The position numbers were made by a program, and so were the translations under genes. Of a stretch of DNA of 21,005 bases, positions 8,057-17,044 are shown in pieces. Positions within the stretch are counted from its first letter, which is position 1. Every line of letters begins with the position of its first letter. A model generated the notes under the pieces. The model was not told the DNA's origin and did no database searches. It saw only the letters and a program-made list of their open reading frames with translations. The stretch comes from Bacteroidales bacterium (GTDB lineage Bacteria > Bacteroidota > Bacteroidia > Bacteroidales > UBA932): positions 1 to 21,005 of the forward strand of contig SFNZ01000026.1 in NCBI GenBank assembly GCA_004552615.1, given 5' to 3'.

Positions 8057-9082
8057 ATGGACTGGAAGAAAACTGCTAAGGAATGGATGCTGCCGATAGC
8101 GATGACGGCAGGGGCGGCATTGTATCTGGCATATTATTTCATGCCGGCGGTGCATACTGCGGGTCCGGTCCTCGAGAGGGGCGTCAGGATAGTGCAGCCG
8201 CTCATCATTTTCGCTATGCTGTTCCTCACATTCTGCAGAATCGAGCCGAAGGACCTGAAGCCGCACAGGTGGCACTGGTGGCTGCTGCTCATCCAGGGAG
8301 GGTCATTCACATTTGCCGGGGCCGCAATACTTCTCATCAAACGGTTCCTGCCCGGGAGTGAAGGGGCTATCGTACTGATAGAGAGCGCGATGCTGTGCCT
8401 GATATGCCCTACCGCGACCGCAGCGGCCGTGGTCACGAAAAAGCTCGGGGGAGACGTGGCGGGCATCACCACCTACACCATCCTGATCAATCTGCTCACC
8501 GCGGCCATCGTTCCGGCCATTGTACCGCTCATCCAGCCTTCTGCAGGGACGGACTCCTTCACCGCGTTCTGCATGATCCTGTCGAAAGTATTCCCCCTGC
8601 TCATCCTGCCGTGCTTCTGCGCGTGGCTCGTCCGGTATCTCCTTCCGAGACTCCACAGGAAACTGGCAGCGAAAGCAGACCTCGCATTCTACATCTGGGC
8701 GGTCGGGCTTTGCCTTGCCATAGTGGTGACTACTAAGGCGATAGTTCACAGCACTATGGGCATCGGACTGCTGCTGTCCATCGCGGCGGTTTCCCTCGCG
8801 AGCTGCATCGTGCAATTCTGGCTCGGCCATGTGGCGGGCGGCTTCTATGACAAAGTGCGAAAAGGGCCGTCGATGCTCCGGTCAAGGGAAATAACCTGCG
8901 GGCAGTCCCTGGGCCAGAAGAACACGGTATTCGCCATCTGGATGGGCTACACATTCCTGACCCCTGAGACATCTATTGCCGGAGGCCTCTACAGCATCTG
9001 GCACAATCTGTACAATTCCTGGCAGATACATCAGGCCGAGAAGGCCTACAACACTGAAACTGATAACAATACAACAATATGA
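8057..9082 (+). CDS. Bile acid:sodium symporter (BASS)-family membrane transporter
   Basis: This encodes 341 residues from the ATG at 8057, with about nine or ten hydrophobic segments across the inner membrane. Two hallmarks point to the BASS/SBF fold. One is a broken-helix motif, ICPTATAAAVVTKKLGGD, at about residues 116-133. The other is a second repeat with GQSLGQKNTVFAIW at about 282-295 and a conserved S-I-W-H-N at 313-317. Family members move bile acids, pantoate, pyruvate or other organic anions with sodium. The substrate here cannot be read from sequence. The stop codon overlaps the start of the galactanase gene (ATGA, 9079-9082), so translation is probably coupled. A BASS protein is not an obvious sugar importer, so its link to galactan use is a puzzle. 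The last 20 residues are polar and vary in such families. Confidence 0.8.
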   Translation: MDWKKTAKEWMLPIAMTAGAALYLAYYFMPAVHTAGPVLERGVRIVQPLIIFAMLFLTFCRIEPKDLKPHRWHWWLLLIQGGSFTFAGAAILLIKRFLPGSEGAIVLIESAMLCLICPTATAAAVVTKKLGGDVAGITTYTILINLLTAAIVPAIVPLIQPSAGTDSFTAFCMILSKVFPLLILPCFCAWLVRYLLPRLHRKLAAKADLAFYIWAVGLCLAIVVTTKAIVHSTMGIGLLLSIAAVSLASCIVQFWLGHVAGGFYDKVRKGPSMLRSREITCGQSLGQKNTVFAIWMGYTFLTPETSIAGGLYSIWHNLYNSWQIHQAEKAYNTETDNNTTI

Positions 9083-10137
9083 AAATTCCAAGACTATCAA
9101 TCATCCTGGCGGCAGGCCTCATCCTGTGTGCCTGCTCGAAAGATGACAACGGAGGATCCTCGAAGAAACCATCGGAAACATCGTTCGCACTCGGAGCGGA
9201 CATCAGCTGGACCACAATGCTGGAGAGCAAAGGGTACAAGTTCTACACCCAGGCAGGGGTGCAGACCGAATGCACTGCGCTGATGAAGCAATGCGGAATG
9301 AATTCAATCCGCCTCAGGGTGTGGGTGAACCCGTCAGACAGATTCTCAAGCAAGGAGGATGTCCTGGCGATGGCTCTCAGGGCCAAGGCCAACGGAATGA
9401 GGCTGATGATTGACTTCCACTACAGCGACTGGTGGGCGGATCCGGGACAGCAGGTGATTCCTGCGGCCTGGGCGGACTACGACCTCACCGGGCTGAAAAA
9501 GGCGGTGGGAAACCATACCCGGGAAGTCCTCACCTTGTTGAAAGACAATAATATAGATGTGGAATGGGTGCAGGTGGGCAATGAAGTGGCCGACGGAATG
9601 CTGTACCACAAGGGCCGCGACGGAAGCGGCAAGGCAATCGATGTTGTGGATTACGGCGGAAACATCACGAAGAACCCGAGGGGATATATTGCCCTGCACA
9701 ATGCCGGATACGATGCCGTCAAGGAGGTCTATCCTGACGCTAAAGTCATCGTCCATGTGGACAACGGCCATGATCTCGGACACGTGAAATGGGTGCTCGA
9801 AGCCCACAAGACTTACGGAGGCAAATACGACATCATCGGACTCTCGCTGTATCCGGGACAGGACTGGCAGACTCCCCTGCAGAATTGCCTCGCGAACATT
9901 TCCGAACTCTCCTCGATGTACGGCCGCAAGGTCATGATTTGCGAGACCGGGATGGACTACTGGTATGATAACAATGCTTACGACATGCTCACAGCCATGA
10001 TTTCCGGGGCGAGGAAGATAAGCAGCTGCACCGGAGTATTCTATTGGGAGCCGGAGGCACCTCAGGAGGAAGGATACAAGATGGGAGCCTTCAAGGACGG
10101 CAAGCCGACCCATGCGATGGACGCATTTGCGCATTGA
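9079..10137 (+). CDS. GH53 arabinogalactan endo-beta-1,4-galactanase, surface lipoprotein
   Basis: This encodes 352 residues. The enzyme cleaves beta-1,4-galactan, the side chain of pectic rhamnogalacturonan I and type I arabinogalactan. A lipoprotein signal ends in LCAC with the lipidated cysteine at residue 19, followed by SKDD. K-D-D fits the Bacteroidetes lipoprotein export signal, so surface display is likely. The catalytic domain covers about residues 36-350. It has RLRVWVNP near 78-85, DFHYSDWWADP near 112-122, the acid/base E169 in VGNEVADGML, and the nucleophile E289 in ICETGMDYW. The length is usual for a single-domain GH53 enzyme. It overlaps the upstream transporter gene by 4 bp and is followed by two GH2 genes, so the galactan-degrading context is consistent. 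Family assignment is firm. Substrate follows from the family. Confidence 0.93.
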   Translation: MKIPRLSIILAAGLILCACSKDDNGGSSKKPSETSFALGADISWTTMLESKGYKFYTQAGVQTECTALMKQCGMNSIRLRVWVNPSDRFSSKEDVLAMALRAKANGMRLMIDFHYSDWWADPGQQVIPAAWADYDLTGLKKAVGNHTREVLTLLKDNNIDVEWVQVGNEVADGMLYHKGRDGSGKAIDVVDYGGNITKNPRGYIALHNAGYDAVKEVYPDAKVIVHVDNGHDLGHVKWVLEAHKTYGGKYDIIGLSLYPGQDWQTPLQNCLANISELSSMYGRKVMICETGMDYWYDNNAYDMLTAMISGARKISSCTGVFYWEPEAPQEEGYKMGAFKDGKPTHAMDAFAH

Positions 10138-10168
10138 CATTGAAGCATTGATACTGAAGCATTACCAA
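10127..10168. repeat. Degenerate 14-bp tandem repeat after the galactanase gene
   Basis: Three units with a 14-bp period start at 10127, 10141 and 10155. The second and third share TGAAGCATT exactly. The first keeps GCATTGA and overlaps the stop codon of the GH53 gene. The array fills most of the 42-bp gap before the GH2 gene. It may be replication slippage or a paired protein site. Confidence 0.5.
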
Positions 10169-10179
10169 TAAAATATTTC

Positions 10180-12741
10180 ATGATTATGAAAAGGACAATC
10201 ATAGCTTTGGCGGCTCTTGCAATGACAGCCGCCGGAACAATCACGGCTTCTGCGGCAACGGACGGCCAGGCCCGGATCCGCAAAGAGACCGTACTCACCG
10301 AATGGCAGTTCCGCAGGGATCACGACATGAAAGCCGATGAAGGATGGGAAGAAGTGAGCATCCCCCACGACTGGGCCATCAGCGGACCTTTCTCAGTCGA
10401 GAATGACCTGCAGGTCGTGGCCGTCATCCAGAACGGGGAGAAGGAGGCGAGCCGGAAGACGGGACGCAGCGGAGGATTGCCATACATGGGCAAGGGATGC
10501 TACCGCAGGACGATTGACATGGAGGGTCCTGTCAGCGGCAGGAAGATTCTCCTGTTCGACGGAGCGATGAGCGAGGCCCGGATCTATGTGAACGGGGAGA
10601 AAGTTTTCGAATGGCCATACGGCTACAATTCTTTCAGTTGTGACGTGACTGATGCCCTGCACGAGGGCCGGAACGAGATTGCCGTGCTTCTCGAGAATCG
10701 TCCTTTCTCATCGAGATGGTATCCGGGAGCTGGACTCTACAGGAAGGTGAGGCTGCTCGAAGTGCCTGAAGTCCACGTGCCAGTATGGGGAACATTCGTC
10801 ACCACCCCGCACGTGGAGAAAGATTATGCCTCGGTGCGCATATCCATCCCGTTGGAAGGGGCAGCAGAAGGGGATATTTTCGAGTTCCGCACAAGGATAG
10901 AGGACAATGACGGCAATGTCGTGGCGGAGCGCGCAGATTCGAGGGCAATATGTCACGGAGATGCTGCAGTACAGAATCTTACGGTGGAGAATCCGGTCCT
11001 CTGGTCTCCTGAATCTCCTGCCCTTTATACTGCCGTGACCGAGATAAGCAGGAACGGCGAGGCAGTGGACGTGATCCATACCAGGTTCGGAATCCGCACG
11101 GTGGAATATATTGCCGACAAAGGCTTCTTCCTCAACGGGAAAAGACGCGTCATCAAGGGAGTCTGCCTGCACCATGACCTCGGTCCTCTCGGGGCTGCGG
11201 TGAACAGGTCTGCCATCAGGCACCAGCTCGGGATGCTCAAGGACATGGGCTGCGATGCCATAAGGACTTCTCACAATATGCCTGCGGAGGAACTGGTGGA
11301 GCTCTGCGACGAGATGGGCTTCATGCTGATGCCTGAGACGTTCGATGAATGGGACGTGGCGAAATGCGAAAACGGCTATCACAGATTCTTCGGCGAATGG
11401 GCCGAGAAGGATGTGGTCAATATGGTAAGGCATTTCAGGAACTCCCCTTCCGTGATAATGTGGAGCATCGGCAACGAGGTTCCGACCCAGCGGACTTCCG
11501 ATGGTTACAAGGTGGCCTCCTGGCTGCAGTCCATCTGCCACAGGGAGGACCCGACAAGGGCCGTGACCTGCGGAATGGACCAGTTCGACGCAGTGGTGAA
11601 CAACGGTTTCGCCGCCCAGCTGGACCTGCCGGGATTCAATTACAAAACCCGCAGGTACACAATAGCTTACGGCAAGCTGCCACAGAATATCATCCTCGGA
11701 TCGGAGACGGCGTCCACCGTCAGCTCGCGCGGAGTCTATCATCTTCCTGGTGAAGCCGGGAGTGACGGCAATGTTCCTGAAAATTTCGACGGACTGGCCG
11801 GAGCTTCGAAAAAGCACAAGGACCATCAGTCGTCTTCATACGATACGGAATATTGCTACTGGTCGAATATCCCGGACGTGGATTTCGCTGCAGATGAAGC
11901 ATATCCGTGGATGGCAGGACAGTTCGTATGGACCGGATTCGACTATCTCGGAGAGCCTACCCCTTACGATACGGACGCATGGCCGAACCATTCGTCCATG
12001 TTCGGAATCATTGACCTGGCCTCCATACCGAAGGACAGATATTACCTGTACAGGAGCGTCTGGAACACGGAAAGTCCGACCCTGCACGTCCTGCCTCACT
12101 GGACATGGCCGGGGAAGGAAGGCAGGAACATTCCTGTAGTGGTCTATACCTCCTACCCTGCCGCCGAGCTGTTCATCAACGGAGTCAGCCAGGGCGTCAG
12201 GAAGAAGGAATGTGGGGACTGCAGCAGCTGGAACGGAGTGCTTCCTTCTGACAGGGAACTCATGGACAGGTATCGTCTTGTCTGGCCCGGGACCGTTTAC
12301 AGTCCTGGCGAGGTGAAGGTGGTGGCATACGACAGCGAGGGCAATCCTGCTGAGGAGAAGGTTGTCAGGACAGCCGGGAAGCCTTATTGCCTGAATGTCA
12401 AGAACATGACCGAGGCTTACGGGGGTTCTGCCGGGAATTGCTGCCGCAATGCGGGACCTCAGTTCGTCTATCTGAATGTGAGCGTGGCCGACCGGGAAGG
12501 CAATCCGGTTCCGGCCGACTCACGCCTGGTGGATGTGAAGGTGTCAGGAAACGGGAAGTTCAAGGCAATCGCCAACGGAGACCCTACCTGCCTGGAGTCT
12601 TTCCAGGAGCCGCGGATGCATCTGTTCTCGGGACAGTTGACCGTCATCGTGGAAAGAGGCGATGAGGAAGGCCTTCCTTTCACTGTGGAGGTGTCGGCAA
12701 AAGGGCTCGGAAAGGGAAGGATTATAGTTAACGGATTATAG
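10180..12741 (+). CDS. Secreted GH2 glycosidase, probable beta-galactosidase
   Basis: This encodes 853 residues from the ATG at 10180; an ATG at 10186 would serve equally well. A signal peptide (about residues 1-26, TASAA cleavage zone) sends it to the periplasm, and there is no lipobox. The domains in order are an N-terminal sugar-binding jelly roll (about 35-200), an immunoglobulin-like domain (about 205-308), a TIM barrel (about 310-610) and C-terminal beta domains. The C-terminal part includes a DUF4982-like stretch near 650-725 and a GH2 C-terminal domain near 737-850. Catalytic residues are visible: acid/base E433 in WSIGNEV and nucleophile E509 in ILGSETAS. It would remove terminal beta-linked galactose from galactanase products, though GH2 also includes glucuronidases and mannosidases. 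It follows the GH53 gene by 42 bp, probably in the same operon. No Shine-Dalgarno sequence is visible. Confidence 0.88.
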   Translation: MIMKRTIIALAALAMTAAGTITASAATDGQARIRKETVLTEWQFRRDHDMKADEGWEEVSIPHDWAISGPFSVENDLQVVAVIQNGEKEASRKTGRSGGLPYMGKGCYRRTIDMEGPVSGRKILLFDGAMSEARIYVNGEKVFEWPYGYNSFSCDVTDALHEGRNEIAVLLENRPFSSRWYPGAGLYRKVRLLEVPEVHVPVWGTFVTTPHVEKDYASVRISIPLEGAAEGDIFEFRTRIEDNDGNVVAERADSRAICHGDAAVQNLTVENPVLWSPESPALYTAVTEISRNGEAVDVIHTRFGIRTVEYIADKGFFLNGKRRVIKGVCLHHDLGPLGAAVNRSAIRHQLGMLKDMGCDAIRTSHNMPAEELVELCDEMGFMLMPETFDEWDVAKCENGYHRFFGEWAEKDVVNMVRHFRNSPSVIMWSIGNEVPTQRTSDGYKVASWLQSICHREDPTRAVTCGMDQFDAVVNNGFAAQLDLPGFNYKTRRYTIAYGKLPQNIILGSETASTVSSRGVYHLPGEAGSDGNVPENFDGLAGASKKHKDHQSSSYDTEYCYWSNIPDVDFAADEAYPWMAGQFVWTGFDYLGEPTPYDTDAWPNHSSMFGIIDLASIPKDRYYLYRSVWNTESPTLHVLPHWTWPGKEGRNIPVVVYTSYPAAELFINGVSQGVRKKECGDCSSWNGVLPSDRELMDRYRLVWPGTVYSPGEVKVVAYDSEGNPAEEKVVRTAGKPYCLNVKNMTEAYGGSAGNCCRNAGPQFVYLNVSVADREGNPVPADSRLVDVKVSGNGKFKAIANGDPTCLESFQEPRMHLFSGQLTVIVERGDEEGLPFTVEVSAKGLGKGRIIVNGL

Positions 12742-12744
12742 TTA
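12721..12744. repeat. 10-bp direct repeat across the GH2 stop codon
   Basis: ATTATAGTTA occurs at 12721-12730 and 12735-12744, with a 14-bp period, and spans the last codons and the stop of the GH2 gene. The period equals that of the repeat after the galactanase gene, but the sequence differs. It is probably slippage in AT-rich DNA. Confidence 0.4.
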
Positions 12745-12822
12745 TTTGATACTTTTTTAGCAGATATTGCCGCTGAACGTGGAAAGTTTCCGCAGGCGGG
12801 CGATATTGTCGGAAGAAAGCGG

Positions 12823-12830
12823 TATTTTTG
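12823..12830 (+). promoter_or_regulatory. Candidate -7 element before the second GH2 gene
   Basis: TATTTTTG matches TAnnTTTG in the 99-bp gap before the GH2 gene at 12841. It lies only 10 bp before that ATG, so a transcript from it would be nearly leaderless, unless translation begins at the second ATG (12847). No -33 box is visible at 19-21 bp. The gene may therefore have its own promoter in addition to read-through from upstream. Confidence 0.35.
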
Positions 12831-12840
12831 TCAAAATCAC

Positions 12841-15144
12841 ATGATTATGAATAAATTTACCGCTTTCGCCGCATTAGTTCTCTGTCTGATTGCCGCTCCA
12901 TGCGCATCCGCACAGGAATCCGTCACCCTGCTGAACAACGGATGGAAATTCGCATACGGGAACGCAGCCTCGATGGAAGCCGACTTCACGCACGGGACCG
13001 AATATTTCACCTACATTGCCAAGGCACAGACATCCGGCCACAGCCATTCCCCGATCATGAAGGAATTCGACGATTCGGGATGGCAGGACGTGAGCCTGCC
13101 TCATGACTGGGTGGTGGACCTGCCATACAGCGGAGAGGCGAGCCATTCGCACGGATACAAATGCGTCGGGTGGAAATATCCCGGGAATTCCATCGGCTGG
13201 TACAGGAAACATCTTTTCGTTCCGGCCGGTGACAAGGGAATGCAGCTGGGAATCGAGTTCGAGGGCATATACAGGGACAGCGAAGTCTTCTGCAACGGAT
13301 TCCTACTCGGCCACGAGCGGAGCGGATACACTTCAAGGGTATATGACCTGAGCCCGTACCTCGTCTATGGTGGGGACAATGTCATCACCGTGCGCTGCAG
13401 CGCAATGCTGGAGGAAGGCTGGTATTATGAAGGAGGTGGAATCTACCGCAATGTCAGGCTGCATCGGACAGGGGCTGTTGGAATGAAGCCTTATTCATTG
13501 AAAATCAACCAGAAAGAAGAAGACGGAAAGCCTTATGTAGACAAATCCTGCATATCGATGGACTACATATTCCGTTCTGCTGCCGTGTCCCCTGAGCCGG
13601 TTTCCTGCGAACTGGCCATACTCGATGCGGAAGGGAACGGGACAGAAATGGCGGACCATCCCTGGAGCATAGAGGACCCGTATCTATATACATTGAACAT
13701 CCGGCTTTCGTATGACGGGAAACCGTCCGCGATGTACAATGTGAAATTCGGCGTGAGAACTGCCACATTCGACTCCAAGGAGGGATTCCTGCTGAACGGA
13801 AGGCCGGTGAAACTGAAAGGATGCAACCTGCATCTCGACCATGCCGGGGTGGGTACAGGAGTGCCGGACGAGCTGTGGCGTTACCGTATTCTCAGGCTCA
13901 AGGAGTTCGGTTTCAATGCGATACGCAGCTCGCACAATTGTGCCTCGCCTGCCATGCTGGACCTCTGCGACGAACTCGGAATGCTGGTGATAGACGAGAA
14001 CAGGGAGTTCGGAATCAATGACTGGCAGATGTCACAGCTTGCCGCCATGATTGCCCGTGACAGGAACCACCCGAGCGTGGTGATGTGGAGCGTCGGGAAC
14101 GAGGAATGGGCTCTGGAATGGTCCGTGGACGGTACGGAAATCGCGAGGATAATGAGCGATTATGCCAATGCCCTTGACAGTTCGAGGCCTGCGACATACG
14201 GCAATTCCGGTGGACGCGAACTGGTGAAGGGTGTGGACGTTTTCGGATACAATTACATCGTCCAGAATCCTGTGGATGAATATCATGAGGCATTCCCAGG
14301 GCATTGTGCCGTCGGCACGGAGGAGACGTCAGGAGCCGGGACGAGGGGACATTATACGACCGTGCCGGAGAAAGGATGGATGGCTCCGCTGAACAGGGCG
14401 GATACTGCCGGACGCGTCAATGTCATCGAACATGGATGGAAGTTCTACAAGGCCAGGCCGTGGGCTGCAGGGCTGTTTTACTGGACGGGACAGGACTACC
14501 GCGGAGAGCCGAATCCAATGAAATGGCCAGCAACGGGGTCCCAGTTCGGTATTCTGGACTATTGCTGCTTCCCGAAGGATGAGGCATTCTACCTGAAATC
14601 CGTATGGACCGGGGAGCCGATGGTGCACATCTGCGGCCCTTGCAACGGGGAGGTCTGGGTATATTCCAACTGCGACGAGGTGGCCCTCTATGCTGACGGA
14701 AGACGTCTTTCGCGTCAGAGGATGCCTGAGGACGGACATCTCGTATGGAAAGTGACGGGCCGTGAGAACGCAATGTTCACGGCCAGGGGATACAGGAACG
14801 GCAAGCCGGCTGCATCTGACAGCTATCCTAATATTCCTGAGGAGACATCGTGGAGCCTGTCCAGGGAGTCGATGAAGGCTGACGGCCAGGACGTCGTGGT
14901 GGTGGACATTTTCTCTCCGGAGGAATGTCTCGAAGTCATTGTCGAAAATGCCGAACTGCTCGGCTGGGGCAATGGCGATCCGGGCTTCAAGGAAAAGGAA
15001 CGCCCCGCTGCAGGCGACGGCAACAGATTGTTGGTCAAGCCTTTCAGCGGGTGCGCCCAAATTATTGTCCGGTCTCGTGAAGGTTCCTCAGGCGACGCTG
15101 TGGTCCACATCGGGGCCCGATCCTTCAAGATTCACCTTATTTAG
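12841..15144 (+). CDS. Secreted GH2 glycosidase, second copy
   Basis: This encodes 767 residues. The signal peptide (about 1-24, CASAQE cleavage zone) gives a periplasmic protein. A sugar-binding domain (about 27-210), an immunoglobulin-like domain (about 215-310) and a TIM barrel (about 312-590) are followed by C-terminal beta domains, with a GH2 C-terminal-like segment at about 670-767. The acid/base is E421 in WSVGNEEW and the probable nucleophile is E494 in VGTEETSG. The nucleophile assignment is less certain because two glutamates are adjacent. It diverges strongly from the preceding GH2 gene, so the two probably differ in linkage or chain-length preference. Both genes begin with the same ATGATTATGAA start sequence. 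The 3' end overlaps a convergent GH2 gene by 8 bp. Beta-galactosidase is the likely activity given the GH53 neighbour, but beta-glucuronidase or another GH2 activity is possible. Confidence 0.86.
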   Translation: MIMNKFTAFAALVLCLIAAPCASAQESVTLLNNGWKFAYGNAASMEADFTHGTEYFTYIAKAQTSGHSHSPIMKEFDDSGWQDVSLPHDWVVDLPYSGEASHSHGYKCVGWKYPGNSIGWYRKHLFVPAGDKGMQLGIEFEGIYRDSEVFCNGFLLGHERSGYTSRVYDLSPYLVYGGDNVITVRCSAMLEEGWYYEGGGIYRNVRLHRTGAVGMKPYSLKINQKEEDGKPYVDKSCISMDYIFRSAAVSPEPVSCELAILDAEGNGTEMADHPWSIEDPYLYTLNIRLSYDGKPSAMYNVKFGVRTATFDSKEGFLLNGRPVKLKGCNLHLDHAGVGTGVPDELWRYRILRLKEFGFNAIRSSHNCASPAMLDLCDELGMLVIDENREFGINDWQMSQLAAMIARDRNHPSVVMWSVGNEEWALEWSVDGTEIARIMSDYANALDSSRPATYGNSGGRELVKGVDVFGYNYIVQNPVDEYHEAFPGHCAVGTEETSGAGTRGHYTTVPEKGWMAPLNRADTAGRVNVIEHGWKFYKARPWAAGLFYWTGQDYRGEPNPMKWPATGSQFGILDYCCFPKDEAFYLKSVWTGEPMVHICGPCNGEVWVYSNCDEVALYADGRRLSRQRMPEDGHLVWKVTGRENAMFTARGYRNGKPAASDSYPNIPEETSWSLSRESMKADGQDVVVVDIFSPEECLEVIVENAELLGWGNGDPGFKEKERPAAGDGNRLLVKPFSGCAQIIVRSREGSSGDAVVHIGARSFKIHLI

Positions 15145-17044
15145 AATTCAATGTATTGATCACCCCGGTATTGATCTCCCTGAACCTCTTCTCGTCGAGC
15201 TTCACGATACGGTCATAAGTCATGATACCGTTCACCTCGACTTCCACGTCGGTCGTCTGGGTATAGACGGCTGCGGCCGTTCCGGTATAGATATAATGCT
15301 TCAGCAGCTCAGCATATTCCGCATACTGCTCCAGAACCTCGTCAGCACTGCTCTTGACGGCACCGTAGCCCCAGTTCTTGTCCTGCTTCCAGAGATGTCC
15401 CGGCACAGGATATCCGATTCCTCCATATTCTCCGAGGACGTTCACGAACTTGCCTTCCACTGCGTTCATGGCCGGCTGAGGATAATGATGGCAGTCCTGG
15501 ATGTCTCCGCAGAACGCGAAATTGCCTCCGGAAGCCTGGTTGATGAGCCTGGTAGGGTCAAGATTCCTCGTATAGGCCACAACTTCCTTCGTGTCGAACT
15601 GGCCCCATGCCTCATTGAACGGAACCCATACCACGATGCACTGGAATCCTTTCAGGGCATTTATGATCTCTGTCCACTCCTTGTAATAATTGTCCTTCCA
15701 TTCCTGGGGAACCACGCAGTCCGTACCGCCGAGGAAGCTGTCTCTTGACCACACATTGTTCTGGCCAGCAATGATTTCCGGGTCACGTGTCTGGAGTACT
15801 CCAGTGGAGAAGTCACCGATGCACGGCATGTCCTGCCATACGAGAATGCCCTCCACGTCGGCATAGTAATACCACCTCGCAGGCTCCACCTTGATATGTT
15901 TGCGGATCATGTTGAATCCCCACTCCTTGGTCTTGGCAATATCATAGCGGAGAGCCTCGTCGGTCGGGGCCGTATAGAGTCCGTCAGGCCACCATCCCTG
16001 GTCGAGAGGTCCGAAATGGAAGAGTTCCTCACCGTTCAGGGCCATTCTCTTGCTCTGCTTCGGTTTCCGGGACACAGAGATTTCGCGTGCCGCCGTATAT
16101 CCGTCCACAGAATCTATCACCTTGCCGCCACGTAAGATGCTCACTTTCAGCCCATAAAGATACGGGCTGTCAGGAGACCAGAGCTTCATGTCCGGGACAT
16201 TGATCAATGCCTTGCCGTCAGATGCCGATGCCGATGCGACCACAGTCGAAGCAGGAGTCTCCGCGCTGTAGCCGATACCGCCCTCGAGAAGATCCACTTT
16301 AACCTCGTCTCCGTCCAGGAGGCATGCAGTCTTCACCTCAACGCTGAAAGTGCCTGCCTTGATGTCTGAAACCGCATAATATGACTCTACCGAAGTCTGG
16401 GGAACGCCCTCGAGCCATACGGTCTGCCAGATGCCGGTCACAGGGGTGTACCAGATGCCCTGAGGTTCATTGACCTGCTTTCCGCGAGGCTGCCAGGAAT
16501 TGTCGGTGGCATCCCATACCCTGATTTTCAGGACATTGCCCTTGCTCTTCACAGTCCCTGTCAGGTCCACAGTGAACGGAGTGTATCCTCCGGTATGGCT
16601 TGCGAGCAGGGTTCCGTTCACATAAATGTCAGCCTTCCAGTCAACGGCTCCGAAATGAAGGAGAACCCTGCGGCCTTTCCACGCTTTCGGCACGTCGAAC
16701 GACCTCTCATACCACAGAGCCTGGTCCTTGCCCACGTTCCTTCCGACTCCGGAAAGTGAGGACTCCACTGCAAACGGCACGAGAATCCTGCCTTCCGGCG
16801 TGAAGTCCGAAGCTTCTGCAGGGGTGATGGCATAGTTCCACAATCCATTGAGGTTCATCCAGCTGCTCCTGACCATCTGGGGTCTCGGATACTCCGGAAG
16901 CGGTGCTGAAGGGTTTACTTCGGACGCCCATTTGGTCCTGATAGTGCTGCCTGCAGGAGTCCATTCCTGAGCTGACAACATGGCCGGCAATGCCGCGACG
17001 GCCAGCAACAAATTCAAAGCTTTTCTCATCATCTGAATATTCAT
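15137..17044 (-). CDS. Secreted GH2 glycosidase, compact third copy
   Basis: This encodes 635 residues, shorter than the other two GH2 proteins because it ends soon after the TIM barrel. The signal peptide covers about 1-25 (AMLSAQE cleavage zone). A sugar-binding domain (about 55-215) with GAVDWKADIYVNG near 132-144 precedes an immunoglobulin-like domain (about 220-325) and a catalytic domain (about 330-620). The acid/base is E478 in WVPFNEAWGQ and the nucleophile is E539 in VLGEYGG. The annotated ATG at 17044 lies at the edge of an inverted repeat. Start codons at 17032 or 17029 (Met5, Met6) would leave that repeat in the leader and still give a good signal peptide, so the true start is uncertain. 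It follows GH94 by 71 bp on the same strand. Removal of a terminal beta-linked sugar is likely, but the substrate is not evident. Confidence 0.85.
   Translation of the reverse strand: MNIQMMRKALNLLLAVAALPAMLSAQEWTPAGSTIRTKWASEVNPSAPLPEYPRPQMVRSSWMNLNGLWNYAITPAEASDFTPEGRILVPFAVESSLSGVGRNVGKDQALWYERSFDVPKAWKGRRVLLHFGAVDWKADIYVNGTLLASHTGGYTPFTVDLTGTVKSKGNVLKIRVWDATDNSWQPRGKQVNEPQGIWYTPVTGIWQTVWLEGVPQTSVESYYAVSDIKAGTFSVEVKTACLLDGDEVKVDLLEGGIGYSAETPASTVVASASASDGKALINVPDMKLWSPDSPYLYGLKVSILRGGKVIDSVDGYTAAREISVSRKPKQSKRMALNGEELFHFGPLDQGWWPDGLYTAPTDEALRYDIAKTKEWGFNMIRKHIKVEPARWYYYADVEGILVWQDMPCIGDFSTGVLQTRDPEIIAGQNNVWSRDSFLGGTDCVVPQEWKDNYYKEWTEIINALKGFQCIVVWVPFNEAWGQFDTKEVVAYTRNLDPTRLINQASGGNFAFCGDIQDCHHYPQPAMNAVEGKFVNVLGEYGGIGYPVPGHLWKQDKNWGYGAVKSSADEVLEQYAEYAELLKHYIYTGTAAAVYTQTTDVEVEVNGIMTYDRIVKLDEKRFREINTGVINTLNSK

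Noticed and set aside
10708..11826. 372-codon minus-strand open frame opposite the first GH2 gene
   Set aside because: The plus-strand frame carries catalytic GH2 motifs throughout. The antisense frame has no recognisable motif and a composition typical of shadow frames.
12781..12791. GGAAA/TTTCC palindrome as a terminator between the GH2 genes
   Set aside because: The one-base centre cannot form a stable loop and there is no T tract after it.
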